DNA from: an uncultured Ruminococcus sp.
GTDB lineage: Bacteria > Bacillota > Clostridia > Oscillospirales > Acutalibacteraceae
Direction of reading: 5' to 3'
Assembly (NCBI GenBank): GCA_902774325.1
Contig: CACYIC010000033.1
Span: 1-32,559 of the forward strand
Length of the DNA stretch: 32,559 bases
Part shown: positions 32,170 through 32,559 of the stretch, piece after piece
Layout of the letters: every line of letters begins with the position of its first letter
How positions within the stretch are numbered: position 1 is the stretch's first letter
Notes under the pieces: generated by a model
What the model was told of the DNA's origin: nothing
Seen by the model: the letters and a program-made list of their open reading frames with translations, nothing else
Database searches by the model: none
Made by a program: the position numbers and the translations under genes

Positions 32170-32559
32170 TTATGACGCTCTCTGTTCCTGTCTTACCTCT
32201 TTCGGCGCTCTTGCATAACCATTGGTGGCGTAACGCGCGGCGAAATATGCCTCGATATGCGCTTTTAATGACAGCGCCAAGCCTTTCAGGTTATCTGCTG
32301 AACAGGCGACGCGGATGATCACCTCCGGCTTTCCTTCCGGCGTGATGATACCGTTCAGCTGCGATTTGCCGGCTCCCTGCGTAACGGTCAAAACGAAATC
32401 CACCTTTGAGCCCGGCGCTATATTGAAGCATCGCGAAATAGCTTTGCCGTCCGAGCGCAGCTTGTTAAGGTTGTCTCTATGTAAAATCTTCTCCAACAGC
32501 CCTGCCGTCTGCAAGTCTGTGATGATGTCGGTGCTTTCCGCAATCCTTCGACAAGCGGA
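32170..32559 (-). CDS. C-terminal part of a mobile-element protein, cut by the window edge
   Basis: The frame is open to the right edge, giving at least 129 residues; an apparent TTG start at 32514 is not needed. The visible part has a mixed alpha/beta region (PGSKVDFVLTVTQGAGKSQ), the segment EVIIRVACSADNLKGLALS, an amphipathic helix and a basic tail (ARAPKEVRQEQRAS). GAGKSQ is too isolated to claim a P-loop. I do not recognise the family; phage or conjugative-element proteins are the likely source given the neighbours. Confidence 0.6.
   Translation of the reverse strand, partial: SACRRIAESTDIITDLQTAGLLEKILHRDNLNKLRSDGKAISRCFNIAPGSKVDFVLTVTQGAGKSQLNGIITPEGKPEVIIRVACSADNLKGLALSLKAHIEAYFAARYATNGYARAPKEVRQEQRAS

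Overview
The window reads as a chromosomal stretch of a low-to-mid GC gut or rumen Clostridia bacterium, most likely Ruminococcus or a close Oscillospiraceae relative. The grounds are a duplicated type I dockerin, secreted proteins with Gram-positive signal peptides, consensus GGAGG ribosome sites, sigma-A promoters and clostridial mobile-element genes. Species is inferred, not shown. Every confident gene lies on the minus strand, so transcription runs right to left.

Left end (6-10777): a two-gene biosynthetic operon. A 2985-residue nonribosomal peptide synthetase (A-T-C-A-T-C-A-T-R) ends in a NAD(P)H-dependent reductase domain instead of a thioesterase. Its first adenylation domain lacks the Asp that holds an alpha-amino group. 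The simplest reading is an N-acyl dipeptide aldehyde, the architecture I recall for the Ruminococcus bromii 'ruminopeptin' pathway. A MATE exporter with a C-terminal histidine-kinase-type ATPase domain overlaps its stop codon and is the obvious exporter.

Next (10880-18656): a cell-surface operon of a membrane-anchored clostripain-like (C11) protease, a coiled-coil lipoprotein, a beta-helix/InlB-repeat surface protein and a previously easy-to-miss 37-residue peptide, closed by a terminator. Upstream are acetolactate decarboxylase (18670-19398) and a wall- or membrane-anchored 5'-nucleotidase (19498-21468).

Middle (21469-29057): an intergenic stretch with serial hairpins, a PrxQ/BCP peroxiredoxin, a 204-bp MITE-like element with long terminal inverted repeats, a 1668-residue secreted subtilase that carries a dockerin followed by a HAD phosphatase domain, and a six-helix membrane protein. 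Three promoters here and at the NRPS share the same -35 sequence and geometry.

Right end (29090-32559): a decayed integrative element. It holds att-like TACGCAA repeats, an integrase fragment, a RecD-like helicase pseudogene with an in-frame stop, a gene-tail fragment, a candidate structured noncoding RNA (perfect TTGACA-17-TATAAT promoter, several hairpins, intrinsic terminator), an intact vapBC toxin-antitoxin pair with an iterated operator, and a gene cut by the window edge.

Most noteworthy: the acyl-peptide-aldehyde NRPS with its MATE-ATPase partner, the protease/lipoprotein/beta-helix/micropeptide operon, the subtilase-dockerin-HAD fusion, and the unassigned ncRNA. A peptide aldehyde is a classic serine/cysteine protease inhibitor, and two secreted proteases of those classes lie close by; a functional link is only a hypothesis.
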